Counted from the first letter of the stretch, positions 24,518 to 33,415 are shown. The stretch is 64,000 nt of DNA from Oscillospiraceae bacterium (GCA_900770285.1 CAAGJO010000007.1:62001-126000), one strand, 5' to 3'. Numbers and translations are program-made. The notes: a model not told the origin generated them from the letters alone.

Positions 24518-26026
24518 ATGAAAAGCAAAAAAATTTCTACTCTCGGATACATTATGGATTTTCTTAACATTCAGACAACAGCAATGGCAAAAGCCCTGCA
24601 CGTAGACCCAAGCCTTATCAGCAAATGGAAATCCGGTGCCAGACAGCTTACAGAACAATCTGTCTATTTTGATGATGTGATTCAGTTTCTGCTGGAAAAC
24701 AGCGGATATGACGATTACAGAACTTTAAGAAGTGTTTTGACGGATTTGTTTCCTCATGAACAGTTTACAGAATATTCTCAGCTGGAAAAGTTTCTGAGAT
24801 ACGCCCTGTCTGATAAAATTTCGGATAATACATCAGACATATCACAGGTCATGTTCGGAAACGTTAAAACAGTACCTGTAATGATTTTTGACGAGATGCA
24901 GGGACGGCATGATGCAGTCAATAAGATTTTTGACTATGCAGAATCTATAGCCGACCCCGGTGAATTAACTTTTATAGACACTGATTCATTTCAATGGATA
25001 TGGAAAAACTTTGATTTTTCGCAACTTTTTACACAGCGTTTGCTGAAACTGCTGAACAAGGGCTATCATGCCACATTTGCAATACGCAATTCCTCTTCAA
25101 AGGAAAATTTCCGTAAGTTCTTTGATTCATGCAGTCCGATAATATTTCATAAAAATGTCAGCTGGTATTATGTAAAGTACTACGACGCCCCCATTATAGG
25201 ATTCTCACTTATGCTTATCAATCATTCCATATCCGTGATAGGAATGTTCACTCAGGAAACCAATCTGACAACAATGGTTTTTAAGGACAGCTCTGTTATA
25301 TTGCAGCATGAATACTTTGCTAAAAATTTCATTATGAATTGTATTCCCCTGTTTGAGGATTTTAAACCCTTTGATATGCCGAAAATTATTGTAGATATTC
25401 CCAGATTCAGAAGAAAATACTCCTTTTATGCGTTTCTTCCTGTCCCTGCATTTATAGCTGTGGATACCGGACTGCTCAAAGAGATACTATATGAAAATAA
25501 AATGGAGGAATCATCTGATACATTTCAGAGTGTTCTGGAATTAAACCGCTTTTTTCAGGAACTTTCAGGTATACACAATAACGGGCATTTTTCAGATAAC
25601 CAGGAAACTGTTCTGATATTTCAGATAGAAAAGATGCTTGAAAGAGCAAGAAAAAGAACATTTGAAAGCAACAGTCTTACTCTGTCATGCAAGAAAAAAA
25701 TCACAATACAGCCCGGACAATATGCAGCCGAACTTCGTTCACTGGCTGATACCCTGCGTTCAAATCCAAATGTTCATATTGTGCTTGCCTCTGAGAAAGA
25801 TACCGTTTCTCTGCCGTACATCAACTGCTGGTGTATGCAGAACAGCTATATGCTGCAAATGTATGACAAAGGATTCTGCTTATGCGATGAAAGCACAGTC
25901 GTTTCAGTTGCCTTTAATGCGCTGGAACGCTGTATACATAAAGTCCCTCCTGAACGAAAAGAACGACAGTCTGTTGCAGATTTTCTGACAGAACTGGCTG
26001 AAGAACTGGATAATGCTTCTTCATAA
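24518..26026 (+). CDS. Large HTH-type transcriptional regulator of unknown family
   Basis: A 502-residue protein with an N-terminal helix-turn-helix-like segment (FLNIQTTAMAKALHVDPSLI, then SKWKSGARQLT), like XRE-type lambda-repressor folds. The remaining 430 residues are a large globular region without membrane segments that I cannot assign; it probably contains an effector-sensing domain. Start ATG 24518 is chosen because AGGAGG lies 8 bases before it, while ATG 24512 is too close. It is divergent from the amidase-hyuA-hyuB-permease operon and is the obvious candidate to control it. Its own promoter carries paired operators. Confidence 0.75.
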   Translation: MKSKKISTLGYIMDFLNIQTTAMAKALHVDPSLISKWKSGARQLTEQSVYFDDVIQFLLENSGYDDYRTLRSVLTDLFPHEQFTEYSQLEKFLRYALSDKISDNTSDISQVMFGNVKTVPVMIFDEMQGRHDAVNKIFDYAESIADPGELTFIDTDSFQWIWKNFDFSQLFTQRLLKLLNKGYHATFAIRNSSSKENFRKFFDSCSPIIFHKNVSWYYVKYYDAPIIGFSLMLINHSISVIGMFTQETNLTTMVFKDSSVILQHEYFAKNFIMNCIPLFEDFKPFDMPKIIVDIPRFRRKYSFYAFLPVPAFIAVDTGLLKEILYENKMEESSDTFQSVLELNRFFQELSGIHNNGHFSDNQETVLIFQIEKMLERARKRTFESNSLTLSCKKKITIQPGQYAAELRSLADTLRSNPNVHIVLASEKDTVSLPYINCWCMQNSYMLQMYDKGFCLCDESTVVSVAFNALERCIHKVPPERKERQSVADFLTELAEELDNASS

Positions 26027-26138
26027 TAATATATAGTTAATTGGTGGAGCAATAATTCAGGCATTACAATTTTTTATCATACAACAATTCATCTGATATA
26101 TAGGCAAAACAGTTGCCGGATTCTAAAATGATATTACA

Positions 26139-26552
26139 TTACACATACACCATAGCCTCAAACACTCCCTCCCTCGCACAAAGTCTTACCATATTCGCAA
26201 GACCATTAGCTTTGGGTAGGTCACCGTCATTCAAAGCAGCATGGTATTCTTTATCATTATCCAGCCACTTTTCCACTTGCTTTTCAATAGCAGCTGAAAC
26301 CGTGACATCAAGATCGTCAAGATAACTTACAATCTCACCGCTGTCAACCAACTTTCTCAACCTTTCTTTGTGATACTCCGCAGAAAAGTTAAGATGATAG
26401 CGAATGTGCTCCGAACTGTAATATTTCTCCGTTTCCGAATGTGTATCAGCATCAAAGTGCCTGATCACACATTTATCGGTGTCTAGTGCCCATACAGGTA
26501 CATTTTTCTTTTTTCTGACGTTATAAATCTTTTCTTCACTTCTGATAATCAT
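26139..26552 (-). CDS. TnpV-like transposon/IME protein
   Basis: A 137-residue protein whose second half (GEIVSYLDDLDVTVSAAI, then an amphipathic helix and LANMVRLCAREGVFEAMVYV) resembles TnpV proteins carried by Tn4451-type elements, which have no proven function. The N-terminal half is basic and less typical. It is the last gene of the minus-strand mobility module, 15 bp behind the relaxase. The assignment rests on pattern similarity only. Confidence 0.5.
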   Translation of the reverse strand: MIIRSEEKIYNVRKKKNVPVWALDTDKCVIRHFDADTHSETEKYYSSEHIRYHLNFSAEYHKERLRKLVDSGEIVSYLDDLDVTVSAAIEKQVEKWLDNDKEYHAALNDGDLPKANGLANMVRLCAREGVFEAMVYV

Positions 26553-26567
26553 ATAAAGTTCCTCCCA

Positions 26568-27812
26568 TTATTCAAGTTCCTGTGATTTTCTTTTTGCAGG
26601 CTTGCTTTGTATTTGCTGTTCACGCTGAGTACGAATCTGTTCCTGCAACGCTTTGACCTTTTTGTAAGTAACCGGATCAAAACGCTCCAAAAGACTGACC
26701 AATTCTTCAAGTTCACTTGTATAAGATTTCAGCGAATCATTTTCCTTGTAAAGAGCTCTGTTTCTGGACGAAAGCTGTCTGTTTCTCTCACAAATATCTG
26801 CATTTTCTTTAGAAAATTTCCTGTTTTCCTCCCGGACTTCATAAACCGTACTCTCACTTTTGTACATTGCATTGTGTGCTGCCATAATACGTTTTTTCAT
26901 TTCAGAAGCGATTTCTGCAATTTGCTTACGGTATTTCATTGCCGAAATCGGATTTTTTATCAGCTCATCAAGTTCTTTGCACAGATCATCAAATGCAAAT
27001 TCAAGCCTTGACGTTTTTTCGAGATCCGGCAGATAGTTTAGGATTTCGTTGCGCTCCTGCTTTTTCTGTTCGATTTCAGCTTCAATTTTTGCATTTTCCG
27101 TTGCGAGTTCCTCAGATTTTTTTATCTGCTCCTTGTATTCATCAACCGTCATTGTCCCTCTGGACTTCTCCGGCGGAAGTGGCTGAATCCCATGTTCAAG
27201 GCAAATCTTATTGAGAACTTCAATTTCCGACGCTCTCCAACGTGCAATTGCACCTTTGCCCTCACCGAATCCCATTTCTTTCAAAGCCTGTGCAATGCCG
27301 TTCTGTATGTCTTGCCCACGCTTGTAATGACCGACAGGAATGTAGTCAATGTGTAAATGCGGTGTGGCTTCATCCATGTGCAGAACTGCGTTGAAAACAT
27401 AGAAATTTGGATTTCTCTGCTGAAAGCCTGCCATAAATTCTTTCAGACAGTCAGCAACAAGTTCTGCATCTTCTGTGCCAATACCCGAATCCTCCATTTT
27501 GCCGACCTGTACCACATCTTCATAAAAACTTTTTCTCTTGTCGGCAGCAGTTACCACAGTATTTGACGGTTTCTGATGAAATAGTGACTCATAATATGTA
27601 CCGTGAATTTTTCTGTCATTACGTTTCTGACGGGCATTGTATCTCTCTGTCGATTCACCGAAAAGCTGTTCATACGCTTCGCCGACAGGCTGACTGATAA
27701 AAGTAATGTTGTCTTTAATTCTGGAGCGGTCTACATTCTCCGCAATAAAATCTCTGTTATTGTGTGTCAGAGAACCTTTCCCCTGACAAAATGAAATGCG
27801 TTTTTCTTTCAT
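26568..27812 (-). CDS. mobV: MobV-family relaxase (Mob/Pre)
   Basis: A 414-residue plasmid-recombination/mobilization relaxase. The hallmark histidine motif HMDEATPHLHID lies at residues 145-156, and HNNRDF near residue 18 is the N-terminal motif. The C-terminal 150 residues are a long coiled coil (RIMAAHNAMYKSEST, ENRKFSKENADICERNRQLS), common in this family. The enzyme nicks and religates its oriT for transfer by a helper conjugation system. The ATG 27812 has a GAGAGAAAG site; the frame is open further upstream without one. The non-coding 27813-28127 region upstream is the natural place for oriT. Confidence 0.9.
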   Translation of the reverse strand: MKEKRISFCQGKGSLTHNNRDFIAENVDRSRIKDNITFISQPVGEAYEQLFGESTERYNARQKRNDRKIHGTYYESLFHQKPSNTVVTAADKRKSFYEDVVQVGKMEDSGIGTEDAELVADCLKEFMAGFQQRNPNFYVFNAVLHMDEATPHLHIDYIPVGHYKRGQDIQNGIAQALKEMGFGEGKGAIARWRASEIEVLNKICLEHGIQPLPPEKSRGTMTVDEYKEQIKKSEELATENAKIEAEIEQKKQERNEILNYLPDLEKTSRLEFAFDDLCKELDELIKNPISAMKYRKQIAEIASEMKKRIMAAHNAMYKSESTVYEVREENRKFSKENADICERNRQLSSRNRALYKENDSLKSYTSELEELVSLLERFDPVTYKKVKALQEQIRTQREQQIQSKPAKRKSQELE

Positions 27813-28127
27813 AGCTTTCTCTCTTTCTCTGTATGAAAATTGCTTACGCAAACGTCCATGACGGACGAATAAAATTGTTTCCGAACGATAGAAACTATCG
27901 CAGAAACAAACGGTGCGCAGCACCGGTTACAAAGGGCTGCGCCGTTTGTAACGCCATAATACTTGCGCCGGGGAAATACCCACAGCCCAAGTATATATGC
28001 CGCCCTTCGGGGAAAATTCCTGAAAGGAAATGACTGGCGGAGCAGTCTGCCGTGACGATGCGTGTCGATGGTGACGGTCTTTTACATATCCCGCAAACAT
28101 CGTCACGACCGTCACACATCGTCACGC
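27813..28127. other. Putative oriT/replication control region with hairpins and iterated sites
   Basis: This gene-free region holds several dyads. CGATAG-AAA-CTATCG is at 27886-27900, CGGTGCGCAGCACCG at 27911-27925 and GTTACAAA/TTTGTAAC at 27926-27952. The last two may form alternative structures because ACAAACGG..GCAG on the left resembles CTGCGCCGTTTGT on the right. Further on, GTGACGATG and its near-copies occur several times at 28052-28078 and inverted at 28098-28125. Location directly upstream of mobV suggests oriT, and the iterated motifs next to the Rep ATPase suggest a replication or Rep-binding site. Both roles are inferred. Confidence 0.5.
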
Positions 28128-29432
28128 TCAGTAGCTTGTGGCGAGAAAATTTTCTTGTTCCTCTGGTGTCATTTCACTAAATGCTTTATTTTGACTGCTG
28201 CTCCTCACCCACATTTCGCAGGCATTCGGATCACCCTCAACAGGTGTGTACCCATATTCCTCTTCTGTTTCCGTATCAGGTTCAGGCTTAACCAGTATCG
28301 GATGATTTTCGTCATAACGGAGCTGAATCATTCTTCCGCTATGAGTACGCTTATTTGTATATCTAATGTAATATTCATTGTAAAGTCTGCTTGCATTGAC
28401 ATTAAGTTTCATAGAAAGTACATTCGGCTTGATTTCAAAATCAAGGCAGAGCTTTTCAATCAGCTCAGTTGCAGTACCGTCCCAGGCAGGATTATTCTCA
28501 TTTACAAACTTGCCGACTGCTTCAAGCAAAGGCTCAGGCGGTTCTTTCCATAAATCAGTTTCTGTACGGTCAAGTTCCCATAACAGCTTTTCCATGTTTC
28601 TGTTCAGATATAGTTTCTGATCCTGCTGATCTCTGCCTGATATTTCAAGCATTGCAGAACATGAGGTTCTCTTTTCCTTGTGGAGTAGAAAAGCCCCGTC
28701 AGCAGCACCCAGCAGACCGTTTGTACCCGATATCATGTCGAACTTATCATCAGACTGCTGTTTTCGGGTATGGTGAACAAGCAAAAGACAGATGCCGCAG
28801 CTGTCAGCCAGTTTTTTCAGCTTAGTGATAATTTCATAATCACTTGCATAGCTGTAAGACTCACCGCCTGCATCACGGACTTTCTGAAGAGTGTCAATAA
28901 TAATCAATGAAGTATCTGGATTATCCATGATAAAGCCTCTGATCTGTTCTTCCAGTCCGCCTTCAATATGTTTTGCAGATGTTGAAAAATGGAGCTTATC
29001 CGTACTTTCAGTACCAAACATTCTGTACAAACGCTCCTGTAGGCGGTGAAAATCATCTTCAAGCGCAAGATATAGAACAGTACCTTGTCTGACAGCGTAA
29101 TTCCAGAGCGGTGTGCCTGTGCTGACATGGTAGGCAAGCTGAGCCATAAAGAAACTCTTCCCCAGTTTCGGTGCACCTACGAAAAGGTATGTTCCTGGAT
29201 AGAGCAAGCCGTCAATAATCGGAGCTTTCTTTGTGTAAACGCAGTTGTACAGCTCACTCATTGAGATTGTGGGAAGAAAGTAAGGATTCATGTTATTTAA
29301 ATAATCATCAATATAAGGGTTGCGGAAATCATATTTTTCTGGTATAATATCAGTGGTATCTTTTTTTGATGACTGCTCCGCATCTGCGCCAACAGATGCA
29401 AATGGAGCGGTCTTTTCTTTTTCTGTAAGCAT
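28128..29432 (-). CDS. RecA/RepA-like AAA ATPase (mobile-element replication helicase)
   Basis: A 434-residue RecA-fold ATPase (AAA_25 type). Walker A is GAPKLGKSFFMAQLA near residue 85, Walker B lies in SLIIIDTLQKVRD, and LLLVHHTRK follows as a sensor-type motif. Similar proteins are annotated as RepA hexameric helicases of plasmids and integrative elements and probably unwind the element at its origin. The C-terminal 100 residues are acidic and may be an initiator/HTH part. Its start overlaps the stop of the MobC-like gene by one base (TAATG). A repeated GTGACGATG array lies just downstream. Confidence 0.82.
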   Translation of the reverse strand: MLTEKEKTAPFASVGADAEQSSKKDTTDIIPEKYDFRNPYIDDYLNNMNPYFLPTISMSELYNCVYTKKAPIIDGLLYPGTYLFVGAPKLGKSFFMAQLAYHVSTGTPLWNYAVRQGTVLYLALEDDFHRLQERLYRMFGTESTDKLHFSTSAKHIEGGLEEQIRGFIMDNPDTSLIIIDTLQKVRDAGGESYSYASDYEIITKLKKLADSCGICLLLVHHTRKQQSDDKFDMISGTNGLLGAADGAFLLHKEKRTSCSAMLEISGRDQQDQKLYLNRNMEKLLWELDRTETDLWKEPPEPLLEAVGKFVNENNPAWDGTATELIEKLCLDFEIKPNVLSMKLNVNASRLYNEYYIRYTNKRTHSGRMIQLRYDENHPILVKPEPDTETEEEYGYTPVEGDPNACEMWVRSSSQNKAFSEMTPEEQENFLATSY

Positions 29433-29761
29433 TATTTTTCTCCTTTCATGCCGTCCAGTGTTACAGTAATAAGCTGTATCGTAGCCAGCAGCTCATCATT
29501 AACCGCAGAACTGTTCTCTATCTTTTTCAGTTCCGCATGGACTTCAGCAAGCTGATTTTTCAGTGCCTTGTAAACTCTTGGATTGCCTTGCACCACTATA
29601 TCACGATTCAGCAAGCGTTTCACAATATACTCCTGTTTGGTAAGTCCCGAAAGTGCTACTGCTGAGTTTATCAGTTTATCTTCTTCGGGGGATACACGGA
29701 AACCAATCGTTCTGGAACGGAATCTTCCTTTGCTGTCAAGGTTTTTGGCTGACATTTTCAT
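29432..29761 (-). CDS. MobC-like relaxosome/ribbon-helix-helix protein
   Basis: A 109-residue basic protein. FRVSPEEDKLINSAVALSGLT, followed by KQEYIVKRLLN, is a ribbon-helix-helix-like DNA-binding pattern typical of MobC relaxosome accessory proteins; a helical C-terminus follows. MobC proteins help the relaxase open oriT. The gene overlaps the integrase 3' end by about 26 bp and the Rep gene by one base. I take ATG 29761, 5 bases from AAAGG; alternative starts at 29764 (GTG) and 29755 exist. Confidence 0.7.
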   Translation of the reverse strand: MKMSAKNLDSKGRFRSRTIGFRVSPEEDKLINSAVALSGLTKQEYIVKRLLNRDIVVQGNPRVYKALKNQLAEVHAELKKIENSSAVNDELLATIQLITVTLDGMKGEK

Positions 29762-30833
29762 CACCGCCTTTCTTTACTTCATCAAGCTTATTTGCCATTT
29801 CTGTCTGTTTAGATGGAAACAAGTGTGCATAGCGATATGTAATCTCAATACTCTCGTGTCCTACACGATTTGCAATTGCCACAGCGGTAAAGCCAAGCTC
29901 TATCAGCAGGGAAACATGACTGTGACGCAAGTCATGAATACGAATACGTTTCACACCTGCCTCTTTTGAACCTCTGTCCATTTCATGGTGCAGGTAACTT
30001 TTGGTGATGGTAAAAATGCGTTCATCATGCTTTACATCATAAAGCATCGCAATATAATCCTGCATTTCATCACAGAGAAAATCAGGTATTTCAATAATGC
30101 GGTTACTTTTCTTTGTTTTAGGCTCCGTAATGACATCTTGCTTTTTAATACGCTGATAGGATTTGTTGATTCTCAGCTTGTGACTTTCAAAATCAAAGTC
30201 CGCAGGAGTGAGTGCAAGCAGTTCTCCCAGTCTGATACCGCACCAGTAGAGCATCTCAAAAGCATAATAGGAAACAGGCTTATCCATCATTGCTTCGGAA
30301 AATTTCAGATATTCGTCTTTTGTCCAGAATGACATTTCCTTTGCATTCTTGACACCGATACCGCCTGCTTTAGCTGCTGGATTTGATTTCAGATCATAAA
30401 AACGAACAGCGTGGTTAAAGATAGCTGACAACTGATTGTGCAGGCATTTCAGATAAGTTTCTGAATACGGTTCACCTCTGCCGTTGCGATAGCGAAGCAG
30501 TTGATTCTGCCATGCGAGTACATCTTTGGACTGAATCTCCTGAATAGGCTTATCTCCGAAAAATGGCATGATTTTTGTTCTGATGATATGCGATTTGCTT
30601 TCCCATGTATTCTGCTTGAGTCTGCCTTTCATGTCGTTTTCATAGATTTCGCAGAAATCATTGAAAGTCATGTCAAGATCATTGCTGCTCTGGAGCAGAA
30701 ATTTTCTCTCCCAGCTCTGTGCTTCACGTTTCGTATTAAAACCACGCTTGCATTTCTGTTTTCGTTGTCCCTGCCAGTCATCATAACGCACCATAACATA
30801 CCAGGTAGCATTTTTATCCTTATAAACGGGCAT
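29736..30833 (-). CDS. int: Tyrosine site-specific integrase
   Basis: A 365-residue tyrosine recombinase of the phage/ICE type. The N-terminus has an Arm-binding AP2-like domain (WYVMVRYDDWQGQRKQKCKR), followed by a SAM-like core-binding domain (residues 55-160). The catalytic residues are visible: Arg201 (CGIRLGEL), Lys near 240, His300 and Arg303 (HDLRHS), His326 (GHES) and the nucleophile Tyr335 (TYRYAHL). It should catalyse recombination between the element and the guaA 3' end. Its ATG overlaps the excisionase stop by one base. It lies about 1.0 kb from the right att copy. Confidence 0.95.
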   Translation of the reverse strand: MPVYKDKNATWYVMVRYDDWQGQRKQKCKRGFNTKREAQSWERKFLLQSSNDLDMTFNDFCEIYENDMKGRLKQNTWESKSHIIRTKIMPFFGDKPIQEIQSKDVLAWQNQLLRYRNGRGEPYSETYLKCLHNQLSAIFNHAVRFYDLKSNPAAKAGGIGVKNAKEMSFWTKDEYLKFSEAMMDKPVSYYAFEMLYWCGIRLGELLALTPADFDFESHKLRINKSYQRIKKQDVITEPKTKKSNRIIEIPDFLCDEMQDYIAMLYDVKHDERIFTITKSYLHHEMDRGSKEAGVKRIRIHDLRHSHVSLLIELGFTAVAIANRVGHESIEITYRYAHLFPSKQTEMANKLDEVKKGGDENVSQKP

Positions 30834-31036
30834 TATGCCTCTCCCTCCTTTTTATGCGGAGTATTCATGCTGTAAACTCTTTCATTGAAGTATTCACGAT
30901 TTACTCTGCCTGTCACAGTAATGAAACCTTTATCAGCGAGCTCCTGATTGAGTTTACGAATGATTTTGTACGCATAAGGAATGGAAATCTCCATAACCTC
31001 TGCGACTTCGTTTGCTTTGATAAATTTCTCAGACAT
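30833..31036 (-). CDS. xis: Excisionase-like winged-helix DNA-binding protein
   Basis: A 67-residue small DNA-binding protein with an MerR/excisionase-like helix-turn-helix (IKANEVAEVMEISIPYAYKI) and a short beta wing (GFITVTGRVNREYF). Its position directly before int, with a TAATG overlap, is typical of Xis recombination-directionality factors, which bias the integrase toward excision. It is first in the xis-int-mobC-rep-mob operon and is driven by the promoter at 31110-31138. Confidence 0.8.
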   Translation of the reverse strand: MSEKFIKANEVAEVMEISIPYAYKIIRKLNQELADKGFITVTGRVNREYFNERVYSMNTPHKKEGEA

Positions 31037-31109
31037 ATTTTGTCAATCCTTTCTGTTTTATGTTTATCCGTATCAGCAAAATCGGCACTAAACTTTTTTG
31101 CTTGCTACT

Positions 31110-31138
31110 ATTATACTAAACAAATTTGTTCTTGTCAA
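31110..31138 (-). promoter_or_regulatory. Consensus promoter for the xis-int operon with operator dyad
   Basis: TTGACA (31133-31138), 17 bp and TATAAT (31110-31115) on the minus strand are perfect. The spacer holds the palindrome AACAAATTTGTT (31119-31130), and CTAAACTTTTTTG occurs directly repeated at 31088-31100 and 31158-31170. These are likely repressor sites. Confidence 0.8.
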
Positions 31139-31181
31139 GCCCTTTTTGAATTTTTTTCTAAACTTTTTTGTTTGCAGCTCC

Positions 31182-31210
31182 TTGACGTAGTTAAGCAAAT
31201 ATGCTATAAT
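31182..31210 (+). promoter_or_regulatory. Promoter of the element's XRE repressor
   Basis: TTGACG (31182-31187), 17 bp and TATAAT (31205-31210), about 50 bp before the start codon and divergent from the xis-int promoter. Confidence 0.8.
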
Positions 31211-31258
31211 GAGAACAAACTTGATCTTATAATGCAGTTTTTTAAGGAGTGTCACGCC

Positions 31259-31771
31259 ATGTCTATGATCGGAGATAAAATACACCGTATCCGCAATTTC
31301 CGTGGATTAACGCAAAAAGAATTGGGACTTGCCGTCGGATTTGACGACAGATCTGCCGATGTTCGTATTGCACAGTATGAATCCGGAACCCGTACACCAA
31401 AGTATGCTCTTACAGAAAAGATTGCAGAAGTGCTTGACGTCAATCCTCAGTATCTCTGTAATGAAGAAATGCTTGGAGCGGAAGGTATCATGCTGATGCT
31501 TCTGGAACTGGATGAACATTATCCTATCAGTATTCAGGACTGCGAAGATGAGTACGGAAATTCACGCAAGGGAATATGTTTCGGCTCAATTCTTATGACT
31601 GACCTCTTTTCTGAATGGCAGCAACGCAAAAAAGACCTTGCTGACGGTAAGATCAGCAAGGCCGAATATACAGAATGGAAGATTAACTGGCCGAAAACGA
31701 CCGATGACTGCGGTAAACACGAACCCTCAAAAGAGTGGCGTGACCGCAAAGCCACCGGAAACGAAGAATAA
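31259..31771 (+). CDS. XRE-family element repressor
   Basis: A 170-residue protein with an N-terminal Cro/CI helix-turn-helix (IRNFRGLTQKELGLAVGF, then IAQYESGTRTPKYALTEKIA). The C-terminal half (LELDEHYPISIQDCEDEYG, then QQRKKDLADGKISKAEYTEW) looks like a partner or dimerisation domain found in clostridial mobile-element regulators. The start is ATG 31259, 9 bases behind AAGGAG; the open frame extends upstream without a start signal. It is divergent from xis-int and probably keeps the element integrated, like a phage repressor (inference). Confidence 0.85.
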   Translation: MSMIGDKIHRIRNFRGLTQKELGLAVGFDDRSADVRIAQYESGTRTPKYALTEKIAEVLDVNPQYLCNEEMLGAEGIMLMLLELDEHYPISIQDCEDEYGNSRKGICFGSILMTDLFSEWQQRKKDLADGKISKAEYTEWKINWPKTTDDCGKHEPSKEWRDRKATGNEE

Positions 31772-31822
31772 TTCCGGACAGCTTCCTGTTATCAAATTGT
31801 TATCAAGAGATTTCTAAAAGCT

Positions 31823-31860
31823 CGGGAAACACCGTATTTACGGCATTTTCCGGGTTTTAT
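31823..31860 (+). terminator. Terminator after the XRE repressor
   Basis: CGGGAAA..CCG pairs with CGG..TTTTCCG and runs into a T-rich tract that overlaps the right att repeat. Confidence 0.65.
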
Positions 31861-31875
31861 TTTTTATTCCCACTC
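31858..31875. other. Right attachment site (att) copy at the guaA 3' end
   Basis: Perfect copy of the 18-bp repeat at 9762-9779. It covers the guaA codons Glu-Trp-Glu-stop plus six bases beyond. Integration here leaves guaA intact. Confidence 0.8.
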
Positions 31876-33402
31876 AACGGTACCCGGTGGTTTTGAAGTT
31901 ATGTCATAAACTACTCGGTTAACATGATCAACTTCATTTGTTATTCTGTTAGAAATTCTGCCAAGAACATCATATGGTATCTGAGCCCAATCAGCAGTCA
32001 TAAAGTTGTCCGTTGTAATAGCTCGAAGGGCAATAAGGTGATCATAGGTTCTGTGGTCGCCCATAACACCAACGGTCATAACATCCGGCAGTACCGCAAA
32101 AAACTGGCTTAGCTGACTTTCAAGTCCGCTTTTTTTGATCTCATCACGAAATACTGCGTCGGCATCCTGGAGAATTTTTACCTTTTCTTTTGTGACTTCA
32201 CCAATGATACGTACTCCCAGTCCCGGTCCGGGGAATGGCTGACGCCAAACAAGGTCATGAGGTATACCAAGTTTTTCGCCCACGGCTCTTACTTCATCCT
32301 TGAACAGCTCGTTCAAAGGCTCAATAACATCATCAAATTTAATATCATCAGGCATTTTTACCTTGTTATGATGGGTCTTGATTGTGTCTGCATTGCCTTT
32401 TCCGCTTTCAATACAGTCAGGATAAATTGTGCCTTGTGCAAAAAATCCGCCGTCGGCTTCTTCTCTGATCTTATCCCAGAATACTTTGTAAAATTCGGTA
32501 CCGATAGTTTTTCGCTTTTCTTCGGGATCCGTTATGCCCTTGAGCTTTTCAAGAAACTGGTCAGCACAGTTCACCCGTACAAAATTCATGTCAAACAGCT
32601 TTGTAAAGGTTTCCTCAACAAAATCCCCTTCATCTTTACGCATCAATCCCTGATCAACAAATACACAGGTAAGCTGCTTGCCTACTGCCTTACTGAGCAA
32701 AGCCGCTGCAACAGAAGAATCTACTCCTCCTGAAAGTCCAAGTACAACCTTTTTGTCACCTATTTTATCTCTGAGCTTTTCAACTGTTGTATCAATAAAG
32801 CTGTCCATTACCCAGTCGCCTTTACAATGGCATATCTCATAAAGGAAGTTTTTAAGAATTTCCTTTCCGTACTCACTGTGTGTAACCTCTGGGTGAAATT
32901 GTACGGCATATATCTTCTTTTCCTCATTTTCCATTGATGCACATGGGCAATCTTCTGAAAATGAAGTGATCTCATATCCCTCAGGCACCTGGCTTATATA
33001 GTCTGTATGACTCATCCATACAGTACTTTCATCAGGTATACCTTTAAACAGCTTACTACCCTTTTTGCTTACATTGATTTTTATCTTTCCGTATTCGCTT
33101 TTGTCACATGGAGAAACCTTACCGTCACCCATCCATGTTATAAGCTGGCTTCCATAGCAAATGCCCAATACAGGTATTCCAAGCTCTAAAATCTCTTTTG
33201 TATAGTGGGGAGAGCTCATATCATATACAGAGTTAGGTCCTCCCGTAAAAATAATGCCCTTATAGTTCTGAGCCTTAATTTCTTCAATAGGTGTTTCAAA
33301 GTTCTTAATCTCAGCATAAACATGATTGTCACGAACACGTCTTGCAATCAGCTGATTATACTGTCCGCCAAAATCCAAAACCAAAACAGCTTCTCTTGAC
33401 AT
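31864..33402 (-). CDS. guaA: GMP synthase (glutamine-hydrolysing)
   Basis: A 512-residue GuaA that aminates XMP to GMP. The glutaminase half has Cys in [11 protein letters not shown] near residue 82 and the His-Glu pair in FHPEVTHS. The synthetase half has the PP-loop GLSGGVDSS near 225 and [13 protein letters not shown]; it ends in the conserved PPGTVEWE. The protein is complete although its 3' end is the element's attachment site, because the repeat restores the last codons. AGGAGG precedes the ATG. Its natural terminator appears to have been moved to 9720-9758. Confidence 0.97.
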   Translation of the reverse strand: MSREAVLVLDFGGQYNQLIARRVRDNHVYAEIKNFETPIEEIKAQNYKGIIFTGGPNSVYDMSSPHYTKEILELGIPVLGICYGSQLITWMGDGKVSPCDKSEYGKIKINVSKKGSKLFKGIPDESTVWMSHTDYISQVPEGYEITSFSEDCPCASMENEEKKIYAVQFHPEVTHSEYGKEILKNFLYEICHCKGDWVMDSFIDTTVEKLRDKIGDKKVVLGLSGGVDSSVAAALLSKAVGKQLTCVFVDQGLMRKDEGDFVEETFTKLFDMNFVRVNCADQFLEKLKGITDPEEKRKTIGTEFYKVFWDKIREEADGGFFAQGTIYPDCIESGKGNADTIKTHHNKVKMPDDIKFDDVIEPLNELFKDEVRAVGEKLGIPHDLVWRQPFPGPGLGVRIIGEVTKEKVKILQDADAVFRDEIKKSGLESQLSQFFAVLPDVMTVGVMGDHRTYDHLIALRAITTDNFMTADWAQIPYDVLGRISNRITNEVDHVNRVVYDITSKPPGTVEWE

Positions 33403-33415
33403 CCTTTTCCTCCTA

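Larger units (their letters stand above)
9762..31875. mobile_element. Probable integrative mobilizable element inserted at the guaA 3' end
   Basis: An 18-bp perfect direct repeat (TATTTTTTATTCCCACTC) lies at 9762-9779 and 31858-31875. The right copy encodes the last three codons and stop of guaA; the tyrosine integrase and excisionase lie close to that end, as usual for guaA-integrating elements. The interval contains a mobility module (TnpV-like, MobV relaxase, Rep ATPase, MobC-like, Xis, Int, XRE repressor) at 26.1-31.8 kb and metabolic cargo at 10.4-26.0 kb. No conjugation (type IV secretion) genes are seen, so it would be mobilizable rather than self-transmissible. The repeat, integrase and displaced guaA terminator are direct observations; mobility and the full extent are inferred. 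Confidence 0.78.

Noticed and set aside
26568..27812. CRISPR array or Cas gene near the mobility genes
   Set aside because: No regularly spaced repeats are visible in the window; the repeated GTGACGATG units at 28052-28125 are short, overlapping and not separated by spacers.
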